A stretch of 64,000 bases of DNA from Nephrocerus scutellatus (taxonomy: Eukaryota > Arthropoda > Insecta > Diptera > Pipunculidae). Location: contig OX352763.1 in NCBI GenBank assembly GCA_947095585.1, positions 16,975,462 to 17,039,461 on the forward strand, given 5' to 3'. The translations under genes and the position numbers were made by a program. Position 1 is the stretch's first letter. The number at the start of each line of letters is the position of its first letter. Of the stretch, positions 35,255 to 47,059 are shown one piece after another. The notes beneath the pieces were generated by a model. That model ran no database searches, was not told where the DNA came from, and saw only the letters and a list, made by a program, of their open reading frames with translations.

Positions 35255-35470
35255 AATTATCATCATCATCATCATCATCACCATGTTTTGCTTCCAACCG
35301 AGGTCCGGTCCTGGCCTTCTCTATCGGTCCTTACTTCGAGCCGATACTAAACGCAGTATCCCTAAAGTCTGGGCATCCTGGTCTACGCCATCCTTCCAGA
35401 GAAGGCTTGACCATGTCCTATAAATCCTCCCGGTAAATGGTGCAACATCGTTTTCGCACATGCGTGCTAG
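35255..35470 (-). mobile_element. RTE-like LINE 3' end with (ATG)n tail
   Basis: The minus strand reads through GGATGGCGTAGACCAGGATG-type sequence and the 3' coding end shared with the copies at 43,900 and 56,350 (GGCCAGGACCGGACCTCGG). It ends in a run of seven ATG/ATC triplets at 35,259-35,283. Short simple-repeat tails are typical of RTE elements. Confidence 0.75.
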
Positions 35471-36848
35471 CTAACTGTTATGCCCATAAGAGCCTAAAGA
35501 GCTTAATTCTCTTGGTAAAGCTCGTAGATCTCATCATTATAGAGTCTCCGAAATTGTCCTTGTTCACATAGTAAACATAAGGATAAGGAGTCCACTGACA
35601 GTACTGCTTGTATGTGTGTCACAGGAAAGCGTGCAGTTAAAGATCGATCCACGATTTCTAGCTGTGTCAGCCAACTTAATAGGACTAATTGCGATCTTAA
35701 TTTTTTTCTTCTGTATTTTTATATTATCATAACTGTAAAAATTGTTAAATGTTCTTTCAGACTTTAAATAAATCATAGAAAAAGGAACTTATCATAAAAT
35801 GACTGAATGTAACGAATGGTTTTACATGTCAAAGTTTTAAGGTAAAAGTGACGCAATTCGACGACTTGTCCAGTTTAAGATTCACACTAAGTCAACTGCA
35901 AAGCAAATGAAATCTCCACTCAATCAATCATTCTTTAACCATTCAGTTTCAGTTTCATTTTTGTTTTTTACTTTTCTTAAATATCACAGCACGTCAACTC
36001 TTTTGTAACGAAACAAATTCAAGTCCTTATCAACTGGTAAAGCTGACAAAGGTTTAAAATAGAAGGCACCAAAAATTTGTTGTAGGGGGAGAGTTAAAAC
36101 CTTAAATCGAATTCCATCACGAAGTGCTACGTGCATAAATAAAAAATTAAAACCGACGTCATCGTTCGTATCCAGTTGAAGTCGGGCAAAAAGGGACGAT
36201 ACAAACGAGAAGAATATGTCAGGGTGACCGATTCACCTTCACCTTGCAAATCCACACAGAATAATATCATCATTTTAGCTACCTACATTTACGACACATC
36301 CTGGGATGCTATATTTTGTCTCAGCGCAGCGTGGCAAACGCGCGTACATAGAGCAGGATCAGCAACAGTAGGTACATCAGTACCGGAAGTGTCCACTTGA
36401 ATTTGCCATCACTTTTATAGCTCTCTTTGGCATTTTTACACTTGACTAACTCTTAAATGTGGGATTAACCCAACTCTGAGGGGATTTCGGTAAATTCAGT
36501 TATACGAATAGGTTGGGATAGAATTAAATACCGCGCGTGTGTGTTTAATGTTGGCCGGTTGTGCAAGAGAGGTTTCGTGCGAAGTGAAAAGGAAAATGGA
36601 AATCAATACAAATGATTAATGGAAGTCTTCTGGGCAGGTCGAATTGGAATACCAAATATAAAGACTAGAGACTACGATATTCGGTTAAGTTGCTTAAATA
36701 TTAACAGTAGATTCATTAATGATTTTGTTTTATTTTTAACAAAACTGTCTCGACAGGAAGACGAGTAATGATGCTTTTGGATAATTTTTTTCACAAATTT
36801 AATGATTTGTAATGTCTTACAAATATTTCCTACTTTTTTTTGATTAAG
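35471..36848. other. no gene recognised
   Basis: AT-rich spacer. Open frames lack motifs. Confidence 0.4.
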
Positions 36849-37119
36849 AATAATAATAATAATAATATTGCGCGCGACAGACCATTGCGGTCCAAGGCCT
36901 AACTTCTCGCGACCTTTTGTGCTGCGCATGTTAATTTTTGGACACAAATGGAAGGGACCTACAATTTAAGGCCGGATTGAGAAGCTTTACGTGACAAGGA
37001 ACGTTTGTAACCCATTCGCGAGAGGTGGGACACCGTGAAAAATACTTTTTGGTGTTGCTGGGATTTGAACCTGGACCTCCTGCTCAGCAGCCATGTGCAC
37101 TTCCACTGAGCCACGGCGG
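36849..37119 (-). mobile_element. tRNA-derived SINE (copy A), (ATT)n tail
   Basis: Minus-strand head: A box TGGCTCAGTGGAAGTGC (37097-37113) and B box GGTTCAAATCC (37061-37071), 25 bases apart as in tRNA-type pol III promoters. A unique body of about 190 bp follows (GTATTTTTCACGGTG, CTCTCGCGAATG, GGTCCCTTCCATTTGTG, GGACCGCAATGGTCTGTC), then an ATT-triplet tail. Four near-complete copies and one fragment are in the window. A tRNA gene is excluded because the head is not a cloverleaf and the body is conserved between copies. Confidence 0.85.
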
Positions 37120-37359
37120 AATATGCTTTAGAAATTTAAGAAAACTTTTCTTTGGAAATATCACGGGATAACACAGAATTTTACCCAATCATGAGTTCCG
37201 AAACATTTTAAACTATTAGCGCAAGTATGAAAGTTGGAATGGAGAGTTATCAGACCAATGGATGTAAGAAACTTAGTTTTTCAGTACAAACATTTATCTA
37301 TACATCGATATAAGCATTAAATTTCGTATTGAGATGCTGAAAATAATAGCCACTTTTAA

Positions 37360-38170
37360 ACGCACGTGCTAAATGCGACTTGCGATACGCGTCTATAGCA
37401 GGATCTCAGAAATGGCTCTGCATGTGGAGACTCAGCGGTACACAAAAGCTCTCTAAGTCGTGTGAAAGTTGGCTTTAAAGGACCTCAAAAAAGTACCCTT
37501 TTACCCGCTCGACTAGCGATTCGCGCCGCGCGTTTTTTCAGAAATGGCCCATGAGACTGAGCTTCTCATCTCTCTACGTCGCTTAAAAGAAATTGGTTCA
37601 AAACTACCTCAAAGAAGTCGAAAAACCACTTTTACACGCACCACACGCTCGTGACTTGCGTCACACGCGGAATTTTAGAAATGCTCCTGGAAAAGAAGCT
37701 ATTCACGAAACTTTAGTTCCCTAGGTCATGAAAAAGTTGGATAAAAAGGACCTGAAAGAATTCGAAAAAACCTCTTTCACATATCACACGCATCACACGT
37801 ATTAGACAGGCATCACACGTATTAAACACGCCAACAGATCTTCGAAATGCACTACGAGACCAAGCTGCTCACAAGGGTCGTGTGAAGTTGGTTAAAAAGG
37901 TCCTCAAATAAGTCGACACGATGGTGGTCTATTTTCAAAGATTAGCCAAATTTCTACGCATCACACGTACCACATGCGACTCGCGACACAAGTTACTCGC
38001 GGGATCTCAGAAACGCCCTTTGAGATTAAGGTACTCAGAAAATTGTATCTTTCGAGGACATGTGGAAAGTGGTTAACAAAAGTTGGGACCTATTTTAAAG
38101 ACTTACCCAATTTCTAGGCATCACACGCACTCACGTGTCGTATCTGAGATCTCAGAAATAGCTTTAAGGA
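37360..38170 (+). repeat. diverged tandem array of the CACACGC repeat family, five to six units
   Basis: A block of the form GGATCTCAGAAATGGCCC recurs at about 37410, 37540, 37675, 37835, 38000 and 38148. Between recurrences lie GTCGTGTGAAAGTTGG, AAGGACCTCAAAGAAGTCGA and CACACGCATCACACG variants. Unit length varies from about 125 to 165 bp and divergence is high, so the array is old. Single units occur at 34.8, 46.5, 55.4 and 60.8 kb. Confidence 0.8.
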
Positions 38171-38649
38171 CTCATAGAGATAAAGTGGGGTCAAGTCAAG
38201 TAAAATAAAAGTTTTTAAAAATAGGTTATCAAGGTTTAACGTTGTTAGTACGACGTAAAACATATTCTTTACTATTCTACATGAAGGTTAGGAGGCCTGT
38301 TAGGGAACACGCTTAGGTCTCTCTGAACTGGAACGTTCAGCATTAGAGCTATGCTTGCAGTTGAGAGAAAGTTTTAAAAACTGTGATTTGATAAAAAAAG
38401 TTGGGGCAAGTTACTTTTGGTAATAAAATCGCGTACACTTTAATCTTTCTGAACTTTGAGAAATATATAATGAAATGATATTTATATTGCAAAAAAAGGT
38501 CACCTCCAGGATCCTGAAAATTGCCTTAATGGAAGATACTTAAGAGCATTCGAAATATTAATTCAATCATGTAATAATACATGGAATAAAGTGGAATTAT
38601 AATTATGCTGTCCAATTTGTCAAGGAAAGGTAGGGACCTGATGCGTTTT

Positions 38650-39720
38650 AATAGGAAACCTTCTAGGTAAGGTTAGGTTTGATGGCTGATATTTAACACT
38701 TAGACCATTGTGGTACCACAAGATCAAAGCCTTTTCTCTTTACAACAAAGCCCACTTAGTGCTTTTTTAAGTTTTTTAGGAGATCTCAAACTTTACAGTC
38801 CTCAATATCCGATAAGCTCTTCAATGTGTGATATCCCAAGCAGAAGACTAAAATTCTGCTTGCAAGAGCCGGACATAAACACAGAAAGTGGGATTCTGTT
38901 TTTTCCTCTTCGGCGTCATAGCAGCTTCTACAGAAGTCATTAAACTCACGGCCCATCCTCCTAGCATGGACACCAAGGAGATAGTGCCCTTTTAAAATAC
39001 TGTAACGGAGTTTTCCCAGCCGGGTTAAACTCAGCGTGACCAGGGTTCAGAGAAAAGTGGTCGTTACAATAAAATTTCTAGTTGGTGACTCTTCGAATTA
39101 ACTTCTTTATTTTCTTTATTTCTTTAGATGTATTGTTTTAACGATGCGCTAGCCTGAGCGATGTGATCCTAAACGACGTGATCCCAAACGGCGTGAGCGT
39201 TGATGACGTGAGCCTTCGGTAGCCTTTGCGTGTGAGTCTTTGACGTGAAAGCGCAGTGGCAACTAAAGAAGCGACTAACAGGGCTGCCTGCGTTCTCGCC
39301 GTTTTATACTATTTTGCGCTGCAAAATTTTTAAGTCACGTGCTGCGATGTAATTGGCCAGTGGTGTGATGTTTTTCTGGCTGTCGTTTCACTTTCGTACC
39401 TATATGTTGGCTGCACTGCGTTGGTACAAGGTGCACCCGAATTTGAGAAAAAAGTATGTTACATGTTTTGTGTGAACAAAATTCGGCCACAAGAATTTTG
39501 TTCCTCACAATACCTTTAGTTATTTTCATATCCCTTCTTTGCAGGGATATCAGTGTTCTAGAGCGATCCAAGTCCAGCTTAGGCCAAACCTGTTTTGCTA
39601 TAGTACATGTGTGGGTGTGCGCCCACGTCGCGTTTGTTAATGCTTCTGCCTCTCCGCCTTTCCGAAGCAAAAGCTTAATCGCTAATAAAGGTCTTCATAT
39701 GCCGGCCCTTTCCGGTAGCA
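38650..39720 (-). mobile_element. R1/Jockey-type LINE C-terminal fragment, split by a solo LTR
   Basis: Minus-strand coding pieces at 39514-39720 (RTLISLQRRDMKITKGI) and 38650-39000 (GHYLLGVHARRMGREFNDFC, then CYDAEEEKTESHFLC) continue in the same frame if the insert 39001-39509 plus one ATAC copy is ignored. The 3' end (AACCTAACCTTACC at about 38668-38681) matches the end of the element at 30,172. Confidence 0.82.
39001..39509. mobile_element. solo LTR, 509 bp, 4-bp target duplication ATAC
   Basis: The segment begins TGTAACGGAG and ends TTCCTCACA (TG...CA ends). It is flanked by ATAC at 38997-39000 and ATAC at 39510-39513, and interrupts a LINE reading frame that resumes exactly beyond it. 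An AATAAA lies at 39068-39073. Four-base duplications and TG/CA ends suit a Ty3/Gypsy-type element; clade is inference and orientation is not settled. Confidence 0.8.
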
Positions 39721-40970
39721 ACCTTCTAACAATATGTTAGACAATAATGTTTATCCCCAGTTCCTTGACGATCCTTAACAGACCACCATTAACGACGATA
39801 GTAGAAAAAGCATATTTTGTCTTCCTGTCTCTCTCTTATAGATGTTTCCACGAAATAGTTCATTGTTCTGAATTTGACAATAATGTTTACTCTTTCCCAT
39901 CAAAGTTATAACAAGTAATTAAAGGGGAGACGTTGGAAATGCCATTCGAAATTGTACCTAAGGTAGAATTATGTTATTTTTATTTTGAAAAGTGGTTGAG
40001 GACCCAGCCTTTTCACACGGATACCTAAATTAATTAATTCTGTTTGAAACTCTGTCTTGATTGATATGATCCAATGTTTCAATGTTGCAAGAATTCATAT
40101 TACAAAATCTGAGGAATTCTTTTGTTATGCATTCGTTGTGGATTTTCGTTAAGTTCTTTAGTTGTAAAAATTAAATAGAACTCCCACAAGAATCCTTACC
40201 GTATCCACAATCAGTTGAAGAAAAGATCTAATAAGAACCAACGGAATTGTAAGTACAAAGCTACAAGCGGTGAATATGTAATTATGTTTGATTCGCTAAA
40301 TATCTCAAATAACTAAATTTTCAAGTGTCTCTCGTACTAAAATCTTTCGCGTATGCAATTATCACAAAAAAAGATTATTTCCTCTAAAAAACCAACCGTT
40401 TTCTCTCACATTAAATTTCAAGTTGCTGTTTTCTCTTTATTCCTACTTGCTTTAGCGTAAGAAGGAGAGACTAATTAGCTCCCTACGTCATGATTTCCCT
40501 TTGACTATCTGACGGGAATCGTCCCCTTAGTGTTTTGCAGAAGATATAAAATAAAAATTCATAGAATGCTATAATCAGACACAGAAATCTGAAATAATTA
40601 AGAGGTAAAAAGCAACATTCAAATTAAAGGACTAAACTGCAATACTACACTAACAACTTTAATCTCGAGTTAAAATTATTTAAAACCAATTACAATATGG
40701 CAGAAATATTTTCATATATTTATTCGGATAGACGTGTCCTGTGGCTCTGTACTGACAATAACCTACCTATCCATCCTTATCCTCATCCTACATAGACAAA
40801 CAATGCAAAAATCATTAATACGAGTACGATACGTCTGAACTAAAGGGTATCTACCATTTTGTACACGCTTGTAACTATACTAATTTCACTGACGTCACCA
40901 CTGCATCGGAGCTACATCTGGCTTTGAGTATATAGATATATGTGTGTGTGTATGAATGACTGTGTACCTG

Positions 40971-41026
<56 letters not shown>

Positions 41027-41867
41027 ATCAGCGACTGAACGTAATTCCAATTAGAAGTGTTTTGGGTTCATGGTGTGCTGCATCCGATGGCAGGGTCAGC
41101 AGCAGCATTTCTCTAATGTCTGAACTTTAATATTACAGAGCGCATAGAAAATTGCTACTGGGTACTTAAATACCATTAGCGTGCATTCATCTGCAGAAAC
41201 TTTAATTATCTTACACAGCAGCTGCATCGTATACACGTACTAGTCATGTCCTGCGAGTTAACATTTCCTATATATGCAATAAATATATAGATACGATTAT
41301 ATTAAGTCGTTATATTTATCAGTACTAAGGTAATTGTCATAAACATTAGTATGGGAAAGTGGTGGTGTGCCTTCCATCGAATTCAATTAAAAGTTTAAAG
41401 TGAAGTATTTACTTTCAAGTTCAGATGTACTTAATAAAAGTGGATTAGTTTCAACACTTGTTCATCGTTAGTTGAGTTTTGTCGATAATTTTTTTAATCA
41501 AGAACTCGTCCTTTCGTATAATCGCAAAGTCAGATCATTTAGTCACTAAGTACGTGGGGTCCAGATACGCCTTGTTTTTGTTTCAAAACAGTTCTTCGAT
41601 AAATTTCAATTGAACTTAAAAGTTTTTTTTTTTCGTCAAGTTGTATAAAAATTGTCAACGGAAAAAGACCGCTATTAAACAAAAAATTTTGGTGAAAAAC
41701 GGTGATGATGACGCGATTATAGACAGTCATGTCCTTAGCCTCACGCATCACAACTCCTATCTTATGCGTCTACGTCGCGTAACTGGAAACTCGGCCAAAT
41801 CAAGTGAACGATTTCAGTACCCAATCCTATTTGTATTAGCTTGGGTCGGGTCTAAATAAGAAGGGGA
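39721..41867. other. no gene recognised
   Basis: AT-rich sequence with a dinucleotide tract (separate entry). No coding blocks supported; short frames near 41539-41859 carry no motif. Confidence 0.4.
40974..41022. repeat. (AT)n microsatellite, about 49 bp
   Basis: Uninterrupted AT dinucleotides, preceded by a short (TG)n at 40942-40951. Confidence 0.97.
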
Positions 41868-43675
41868 CTTGCCTGGGTCGGCGGTGCTTCATGGAAAAGC
41901 ATGGCCTTGGTTCTATGAATGACAACGGTGAAAGGTTTGCTGATCTATGTTCTGATTCATTCTGATCATTGGAGGCACACTTTTCCCCACAAAAACATCC
42001 ATAAAGCCACATGGAACTCTCCTAATCACACGTAAAACAGCCAGATTGACCACACCGCTATAAGCCGCAACTAGCGATCATCGTTGCTGGACGTTAGAAC
42101 CCGAGGAGACGTCTACAGCACCACCACCTTGTGGTTGACAGTGGACGATTGAAGCTCGCGGTAGGTTTAACCACATGAAGTCAAACAACGAGAAAGCCAG
42201 CTGTAGCAGCACTGAAAGACCCAGATGTGAAACTGGAATATGTATCCCGCATACAACAGTCACTCTTTGAGATACAGCCCCAAATCCTAGAGTTTAAATG
42301 GGAGAAAACAGTAAATGCGTATACAGAAGCAGCCTCAACCATTTTAGGTTATCCCGACAAAACAAGAAATCAATCGATATCAGATAGCAAATGGAACACC
42401 ATTCGTGAACGACAATCCATCAAGGCAGAGTTAAACACGTCCTCGGGTGCCGAGCGAAGCGCATTAGCGTGGAAGTATATGGATCTGGACCGGCAAGTTG
42501 GTCGTTCAGCTAGGAACGACAAATGAGCGTGGCTAAGCAACATCGCAACACAACCACAGCAAGCTGCTGATAGTAGACAATACAGCACAGTCCACCAGCT
42601 CGATCGTAAGCTCGCCAACAAGAAACTACCCTGTTAAGACAATAGACGGCTCTTTGATGGAACAATAATTAACCCGCTGGACAGAACATTTTAAGAAGGG
42701 TTTGAATTGTACTTCGTCAGACACGTCCATTAACCCGCATATGCACCTTAATAGGCTCCTTAACGTCAGCGTCGCTACTCTTTCGTTGGATGAGATAAGG
42801 ACAACAATTCGTTCACTGCAATCAGGTAAAGCAGCAGGCAATGACAAAATCTACGCAGAACTCCTTCAAACCGACGTCGAGTTAACTACGCGAACATTGC
42901 GTAGGATATATCAAGGTATCTGGGAGTCTGAATCCATTCCATCGTCGTTAAAAGAAGGCTTAATAGTCAAACTCCTCAAGAAAGGTGATTTGAGCAATTG
43001 CGAAAACTGGAGAGGAATTACCTTGCTAAACATCATAAACAAAGTGATCTTCTCAATAATAGCTAGGCGCTTACGGAATGCGTTAGAGCCAATTTTGAGA
43101 AACGAACAAGCAGGATTTCGCCCAAACCGTTCTTGTACTGATCAAACTAACACCCTGCGTATAATCATTGAACAGTCAGTTGAGTATCGCTCTCCTCTGT
43201 ATATGGTTTTTGTAGATTTTAAACGCGCTTTTGATAGCGTACGCCGAAACATGATGTGGCAGATTTTGTGTAGCTATGGTGTTATGGAAAAACTCATCGA
43301 CACCATCAAGGAGCTGCACCGCGACTCAACATGCCGCGTTCTTCATAATGGTCATCTTGAGTCAACTTTCAACATCTACTCGGGAGTCAAAGCAAGGTTG
43401 CACCCTCTCACCATTGCTTTTCACAATTGTCACCGACTGGGTGATGAAAATAGTAACCCGTACTACAGCGGATTTGCCATGGAATGTTTTTCACCGCCTA
43501 GAAGACCTGGACTATGCCGATGATATCTGTCTCCGATTGTGATCGCTAGGTGACATGGAGCGAAAATTAAACTCACTAGAATTTCACGCTAACAAAGTGG
43601 GGTTAAAAATTAACGTTTCAAAAACAAAACTACTTCGCGTTAATGCTAGTGGACAATTGTTCTCTCGATTTTAGT
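41868..43675 (+). mobile_element. RTE-like LINE, endonuclease end plus long RT
   Basis: Endonuclease end at 41890-42130 (GSMNDNGERFADLC, then a PHKNIHKATW-type block). The longest surviving RT in the window is at 42702-43540: TIRSLQSGKAAGNDKIYAEL, NCENWRGITLLNIINKV, NEQAGFRPNRSCTDQ, LYMVFVDFKRAFDSVRRNMM, GVKQGCTLSPLLF after one frameshift near 43390, and YADD at 43513-43524. KVGLKINVSKTKLL ends near 43630. It lacks the 3' coding end. Only a few disruptions make it the best-preserved RTE copy here, though inactive. Confidence 0.9.
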
Positions 43676-43894
43676 CCTTTGAGTTACCTACCTTTTTCAC
43701 TTAAAAGTCTGTATGCACTCTTGATAAATAATTGGCGTTGTCAATGTTCACCCGAAACTTGGACCCCACAAATCAATCATTTTTCAATTTTCTAGTAAAT
43801 CTTAAATTAAAGAGGAAAAGAATCGTATGCCCTTTCATTAAAAAAGTGGGATATGTCAACGTGCAGCCACTTTTTTGAGTACCTTCATTATCAT

Positions 43895-44740
43895 ATTTGG
43901 CTCTATAACCGGGGTCCGGTCCTGGCCTCCCGCAAAAAGTCTCTCCACCGGTCCCGATTTTGAGCCGATGTCATCCAGTTTTGCTGTTTTGCATCTTTAA
44001 ACTCTTGGCGTGCTGGGCTTGGCCGGCCTCGCTGTCGTGTATTTTTGCTCGAAAACCTTGTACTCGCAACGATCAAATTATTGCTTGCTACCATCTCTAT
44101 GATTCATTGTCCATTGTCCATTGTCCATTGTCCATTGTCCATTGTCATTAGTGTTCTCGTGTAAGCTATGGGTGCCAATGTACTGCCTGAATACTAGCTC
44201 CCTACCTATTTTTGCATTTTTATCCCCCAGAATGATTTTCACATCATACTGAGGGCAGGCATCCCGCTCGACTTATTCAAATAATTCTTCTTTTTCATCA
44301 TTTGGGGAATCCTCTGAAGGTGCGTGAACGTTTATGAGGCTTTTGTTTTTAAATCTGCCCCCGCACGCGAAGAGTAAATAGCCGTTCATTTACTGCTTTA
44401 AAGCCGGTGGGGTTTCATTCTTTGGCTGACAAGAAACCCCACCCCGAGCACATGATGTTTTGTATGACAGCTGTAATATATGTCATATTCTGATTTTTGT
44501 AAGACACCATTCTCCGTCCACCACATCTCCTGAATTGCTGTTTTGCCAGCATTATATTCCGGAGACTGTAATAACAGAATTCATTTGGTAAAATGCAAAA
44601 TGCATTATTGGTGGCGCATACCAGAACGGTCATTTTACGGACTGGTTCAAGCCGGGACCGGACCGGTAAAAACAAGCAACTAAACCAGCTCTGTTTAGAG
44701 GTACTCTGAAAAACAAAATAATGCAAAAGATAGAAAAAAT
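43895..44740 (-). mobile_element. RTE-like LINE deletion derivative: endonuclease joined to pol C-terminus
   Basis: From 44740 downward the endonuclease reads AKQQFRRCGG..., then PEDSPNDEKEELFE-type sequence and DVKIILGDKNAKIG-type sequence. At 44094 NNLIVASTRF runs straight into ARQEFKDAKQQNWMTSAQNR and RDFLREARTGPRL with stop at 43903. The whole RT is missing, and the junction is in frame. A heptamer repeat interrupts the endonuclease. Confidence 0.8.
44105..44145. repeat. heptamer microsatellite (CCATTGT)n, about six units
   Basis: Perfect seven-base repeats inside the endonuclease part of the deleted RTE copy, at the GACAATGG codons that read NDNG in other copies. Slippage at that site is the likely origin. 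Confidence 0.95.
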
Positions 44741-46479
44741 TGACTCTTTTCACCTGGTGACATCAATCATTTTACGCTCGAAAAACAGAACCACACACAA
44801 AAGTATCTCATTAAAAATAAAAAACGTAACCTCATAACCTAAGGCTCCATGTGATTATTTCTGGTGCAAATTTAACAGGGCAGGTGTAGTAGATTCGGCA
44901 AGAACCAACTTGGGTTCGCTTTTATTTAATTACTTCACAAAGTCACACTAAGAAATTTATTAAATCTCCAAGTATCTGTATTTGTCGGGTGCACGATGAA
45001 TTGCCAAAAGACTCGTTTCACTGTTGTTGTCTCCATAAATTATTTATTACTCTTCGCATACAAATTATGACATTTTAAGAAAAATTATGAGATTTAATTT
45101 TGGTAATTAATTCGCTGTTGCACTTTTGCATATTTTTAAGCACAGATATGCGATACTATAAGTTATACAGTGCGATGCATACTCGAGTGCATACGTACAA
45201 TGTTGCGGTGGTGCGGCACTATAATACTCGACGAGTATTATAGTACCAGGACATAAACAGTAATCATAAATTGTCCTGTTGATTTATCCTGCTTCTGTTG
45301 TCTGCGGCTTTAGATTAATTTCTTTGGAAAACTGCCACGAATAAATTGTGCAGTTAAAAAGGATGAATACCTGCAAATATCCTGTGACGTCTACTGCTGC
45401 TTCTGTTGCTGTTGTTTGCAGTTCATTCGCAGTGTGTGTTATCTCCGCGAACGCATATGCATCCGGATAGAATATGAAATGTGTATATTGTAGGCATTAA
45501 ATTTTGTGCACCACTTAATTATCCGGAAATTTACATAAAATTTCACATACGAATAACTGGAGTGCAAATCACAGCCTTAGTTGAATTCAAAATTGAAATT
45601 ACCACTAACCGTTAAGAACTTTTCAGTAGTTCATCACGCAGACAAACATGACTTCCCCAATTTGTGTAAATATTTACGTGACCATCATGTCATCCAACTT
45701 TTCTAATACGAAAGCATAACTCTAATATATTAAAATTTTACGAGTACATTCATATTCGGCTTACAAATTGCATATTCCCGGTGTGATTTGATTGAGCTCG
45801 TTGCTTGAGCTTTTTATGTCGTTGGTAAAAAGTTTAAAGGTGAAATCCTTGAAGGGATCTATTGAGTAGTGTAAAAATGAGACCCTAATCTGAATGGCTC
45901 ATTGCCGTTGAGTAAAAGCTTTTGCAGAGAAAAACGATGAAGAGTTTTGCTCCGCAAGTGTTGCAAAGAACTAAGATGGATGTCCTTATACTCTGCTTTA
46001 ACGATATATATATATATAAAAGTGAGCTTTGTATGTACGCGTATGTATGTATGTTCCTTATAGACGGCTAATCACATAAAAAACTTTACATAGAGGTTTT
46101 ATACCATAATTAGCACTTTATAGGCATTTTTAGAAAGTGGTCAGACTCTTGGGTCAGGATGACACCATGATCGAAACAAATGTATCGGTACCTACTCGCA
46201 TCGAATTAAAGTTAAAACAACCTTTATGTATTCTTTGATTTAATTTTTAATTTATTTTAATATATTTCTATACAAGAGAGAATAAATGTCTTCTTGTTTT
46301 GTAGGACTGAGGTTGCGTTTTGCTTACAATATGGAAAGCAAAATTAATATAAAAAAACAAAGTAACAAAGCGATAGTGGTATAAAAAAGTTATTATATTA
46401 ATGTAATATAAATGAAACGAGAGAAAAGAGGTGCGTGTCAGCTCCACGGCACAACTAGAGCTTACTCCTTAAAAATATG
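44741..46479. other. no gene recognised
   Basis: AT-rich; includes a 27-bp palindrome (separate entry) and a TATATATATATATAAAAGTGAG tract near 46007-46027 of a kind often found beside repeats. No coding sequence supported. Confidence 0.4.
45218..45244. repeat. near-perfect palindrome, 13-bp arms, 1-base centre
   Basis: ACTATAATACTCG at 45218-45230 and its exact reverse complement at 45232-45244, separated by one A. A second CTCGAG-centred weak palindrome sits 40 bases upstream. Confidence 0.9.
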
Positions 46480-46560
46480 TATAACACGCGCCACACATCA
46501 CGCGTCACATGCGTTACAAATTACGTCATCGCAAGCCGAGCACTAACCAATTGTGCTGTT
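46480..46560 (+). repeat. CACACGC repeat family, partial copy
   Basis: ACACGCGCCACACATCACGC is followed by GCAAGCCGAGCACTAACCAA and TTGTG, matching AGCCGAGCGCTAATC at 55,535. Confidence 0.65.
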
Positions 46561-46707
46561 GGTTTGGTTTTTGTATCAGCGGAGAGCTGATTCCAAAGTC
46601 TGACAGCATAAATGAAGAGCTGGCATTGTGAAGATCGGAGCTTGTAAGTCGGTAGCAAAATGTTCAGAGTACGTGTAGATTGAGCCGGCACTATAAAATG
46701 AGTATAC

Positions 46708-46980
46708 TAATAATAATATTCGGCGGGACAGACCGTTGCGGCCCAAGGCCTAGCTTCTCGCAACCATTTGTGTTGCGCATATATATTTTTGGACAAAAAT
46801 GGAAGTGACCTACAATTTAAGTCCGTATTCAAACGGCGAATTGAAAATCTTCCTGTGACAAATTATTACTCTCGGAGCGTTTGTTAGACATTCGCGAGAG
46901 GTGGGACACCGTTAAAAATACTTTTGGTCTTATTGGGATTCGAACCACGAACCTCCGCTTTTCCACTGAGCCACGGCGCA
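46708..46980 (-). mobile_element. tRNA-derived SINE (copy B)
   Basis: Head with TGGCTCAGTGG (46963-46973) and a well-kept B box GGTTCGAATCCC (46934-46946). The body shares all blocks with copy A and ends in ATT triplets at 46708-46720. The intact B box makes this the copy closest to a canonical pol III promoter. Confidence 0.85.
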
Positions 46981-47059
46981 CTGAGTATACATCGACATTT
47001 TTTGGAGTCTCCGCTTTAGAAATAAAAAACAATTTCGTTCATGTGGCTCCTTCTGCTGT

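Noticed and set aside
36100..38200. CRISPR-like spacing of CACACGC blocks
   Set aside because: Units are diverged over their whole length, with no conserved repeat plus unique spacers, and the DNA is eukaryotic.
44415..44753. 112-codon minus-strand frame
   Set aside because: Frame-shifted reading of the RTE endonuclease piece, not a separate gene.
46930..46980. tRNA gene suggested by good A and B boxes
   Set aside because: No cloverleaf; the box pair is the head of a repeated SINE with a shared body and tail.
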